Positions 6,223-7,340 of a stretch of 7,340 bases of DNA are shown in pieces. The stretch's first letter is position 1. Each line of letters starts with the position of its first letter. Made by a program: the position numbers and the translations under genes. The stretch comes from Pseudolabrys sp. Lineage in GTDB: Bacteria > Pseudomonadota > Alphaproteobacteria > Rhizobiales > Xanthobacteraceae. The notes beneath the pieces are model-generated. The model did no database searches. It saw only the letters and a program-made list of their open reading frames with translations, and was not told where the DNA came from. The stretch covers positions 1 through 7,340 of the forward strand of contig JAQSCR010000446.1 in NCBI GenBank assembly GCA_029945495.1. Direction: 5' to 3'.

Positions 6223-7340
6223 CTACTTCAGCGGCACGGCCTTGATGTCGGCATCGACGCCGATACCGAGCGAGTGCGGGAAGGAAACGTGATGGAATCG
6301 CGTCGTCACGTTGTCATCGTGGATCGCAAAGCCGACCGTGTATTTGCCGCCGACCTTCATGATCTTATCGTCGGAAGGATGTCCGGTGTCGAGCTTGCGC
6401 CGCCACACGAGCGTATACATCCCGTCCTTCCAGGTGCCGAAAGTGGCATCGTTGTCGGCGGCCGAGCCGGAAGCGCCGGTGCGGCTGACCAGGCGGCCTG
6501 GCAAGATATCACCCTCTTTCCAACCGGCGTTGGCATCAAACGGTACGGCATTCGCTTCCTTGACGATTGCAGCGGGCTTAGCCGGATTGCCGATGTCCTC
6601 GGCGCGCAGCGCCTTGGCGCCGACCTTGGCGGTGTCGAACATGTTGAGCGGCGTCATTGTCTTGCGGTCGATATTCCACGAGAATGGGTTCTTGCCCTCG
6701 TCGGAGTTGCGGTACTCGAGCACATAACCATCGTCGGCCATGCCGACGGCTGCGGAACGGGCCGCACGCCATTGCATGAGATCGAGGAAGCCGCCTTCGG
6801 CCTTAAGCTTGGCGATTTCTTCCGGCGTCTTGGTCTTGTCCCAGCTCGCGGCCGGATCGGTGCGGGTCGACGCCAGATATTTGCGGATGTCCGGATCGTA
6901 TTTGCTATCTGCGAACAAAGGATGCTTCTTTACCGGATCGCCGACCACCTGATTGGGCATGTCGCGCATGCTGGTGTGGCAGGTGAGCCAGCAGCCTTGT
7001 TGCGCGAACAGCGGCACCTTGCCGTCGTCGAGCATGATCGAGAAACGATCCTCGTAAATCGCCGGCTGTTCGCCCGATCGCACCGCCTTGTCGTTGCGAT
7101 CATGGCCGTACCACTTCCACTCCTTGCCGTCGAAGCGCACATAATCATGCATGCGCCCCTCGCGGTTCATGTTCGTTTTCCACTGAAAGCGGAAATAGAC
7201 GAATTCGGCATCGTGCGCGGCCTGCACGGCAACGTCGATGGTGCCGTTCTTGCCGGCGATCGGCGTCGGCTCGATGGCGCCGCCTTTGACCAGCTTGTTG
7301 CCGAGATCTTTCTCGTCGCCTTCGTGGCAGGTAATGCACG
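6223..7340 (-). CDS. Periplasmic cytochrome c with ethylbenzene-dehydrogenase-related heme-binding domain, 5' part beyond the window
   Basis: The reading frame enters from the window's right edge and runs 371 codons to TAG at 6223-6225; the start and any signal peptide are not visible. Numbering from the first full codon, CITCHEGDE (1-9) is a heme c site, probably in a small cytochrome domain that opens the mature protein. The following region (about 22-371) resembles the domain of the ethylbenzene dehydrogenase gamma subunit and related DMSO-reductase-family heme subunits (EB_dh type). It has VQAAHDAEFVYFRFQW near 39, GTWKDGMYTLVWRRKL near 301-315, and GGKYTVGFAIHDDN near 330-343 followed by a His-rich RFHHVSFPHSLG end. 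Inside it lies GCWLTCHTSMRDMP (115-128), a CxxxCH site that could hold a second covalent heme. No molybdopterin subunit is visible nearby. The NapC-like gene follows after 68 bases, suggesting that it supplies electrons to, or takes them from, this protein. Family call fairly secure; substrate unknown. Confidence 0.85.
   Translation of the reverse strand, partial: CITCHEGDEKDLGNKLVKGGAIEPTPIAGKNGTIDVAVQAAHDAEFVYFRFQWKTNMNREGRMHDYVRFDGKEWKWYGHDRNDKAVRSGEQPAIYEDRFSIMLDDGKVPLFAQQGCWLTCHTSMRDMPNQVVGDPVKKHPLFADSKYDPDIRKYLASTRTDPAASWDKTKTPEEIAKLKAEGGFLDLMQWRAARSAAVGMADDGYVLEYRNSDEGKNPFSWNIDRKTMTPLNMFDTAKVGAKALRAEDIGNPAKPAAIVKEANAVPFDANAGWKEGDILPGRLVSRTGASGSAADNDATFGTWKDGMYTLVWRRKLDTGHPSDDKIMKVGGKYTVGFAIHDDNVTTRFHHVSFPHSLGIGVDADIKAVPLK

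Overview
The window looks like chromosomal DNA of an alphaproteobacterium, most likely a member of the order Hyphomicrobiales (Rhizobiales) near Bradyrhizobium, Rhodopseudomonas or the Xanthobacteraceae. The reasons are the high G+C content, the dusB(nifR3)-ntrB-ntrC gene order, the fused ispDF gene and the detailed protein sequences. The lineage is inferred from remembered family resemblance, not from a search. All eight genes read without an internal stop or frameshift. The two at the window edges are cut by the window, not broken.

Left part, minus strand (about 3215 down to 1): a nitrogen-control operon, transcribed dusB -> ntrB -> ntrC. dusB encodes a tRNA-dihydrouridine synthase (the old nifR3), ntrB the PAS/histidine-kinase sensor, and ntrC the sigma-54-dependent response regulator, whose 3' part lies beyond position 1. 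dusB and ntrB overlap by ATGA, and ntrB and ntrC are 8 bases apart. A sigma-70-like promoter can be proposed in front of dusB. The dusB/ispDF divergent gap (3163-3331) carries a conspicuous cluster of TGCAC/GTGCA half-sites and a second small palindrome.

Middle part, plus strand (3332-5519): ispDF (isoprenoid MEP pathway, bifunctional), cinA/pncC (nicotinamide-nucleotide amidase domain, stand-alone) and tspO (tryptophan-rich sensory protein/translocator). Each adjacent pair overlaps by the four bases ATGA, so the three are almost certainly one transcription unit with coupled translation.

Right part, minus strand (7340 down to 5540): a two-gene periplasmic electron-transfer module. The upstream gene, incomplete at its 5' end, encodes a c-type cytochrome fused to an ethylbenzene-dehydrogenase-related heme-binding domain. 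It carries a regular CxxCH and an unusual CxxxCH site. The downstream gene encodes a membrane-anchored tetraheme quinol dehydrogenase of the NapC/NirT family. The inferred flow is quinol -> NapC-like protein -> periplasmic cytochrome, with the final acceptor or donor unknown. At the two stretches I counted, the module is less G+C-rich (48% at 5881-5940) than the housekeeping genes (73% at 4261-4320). It is the least understood part of the window. A hairpin sits between its two genes, and another sits where it converges with tspO.

I see no RNA genes, insertion sequences, CRISPR arrays or attachment sites, and no gap longer than 300 bases without a gene.
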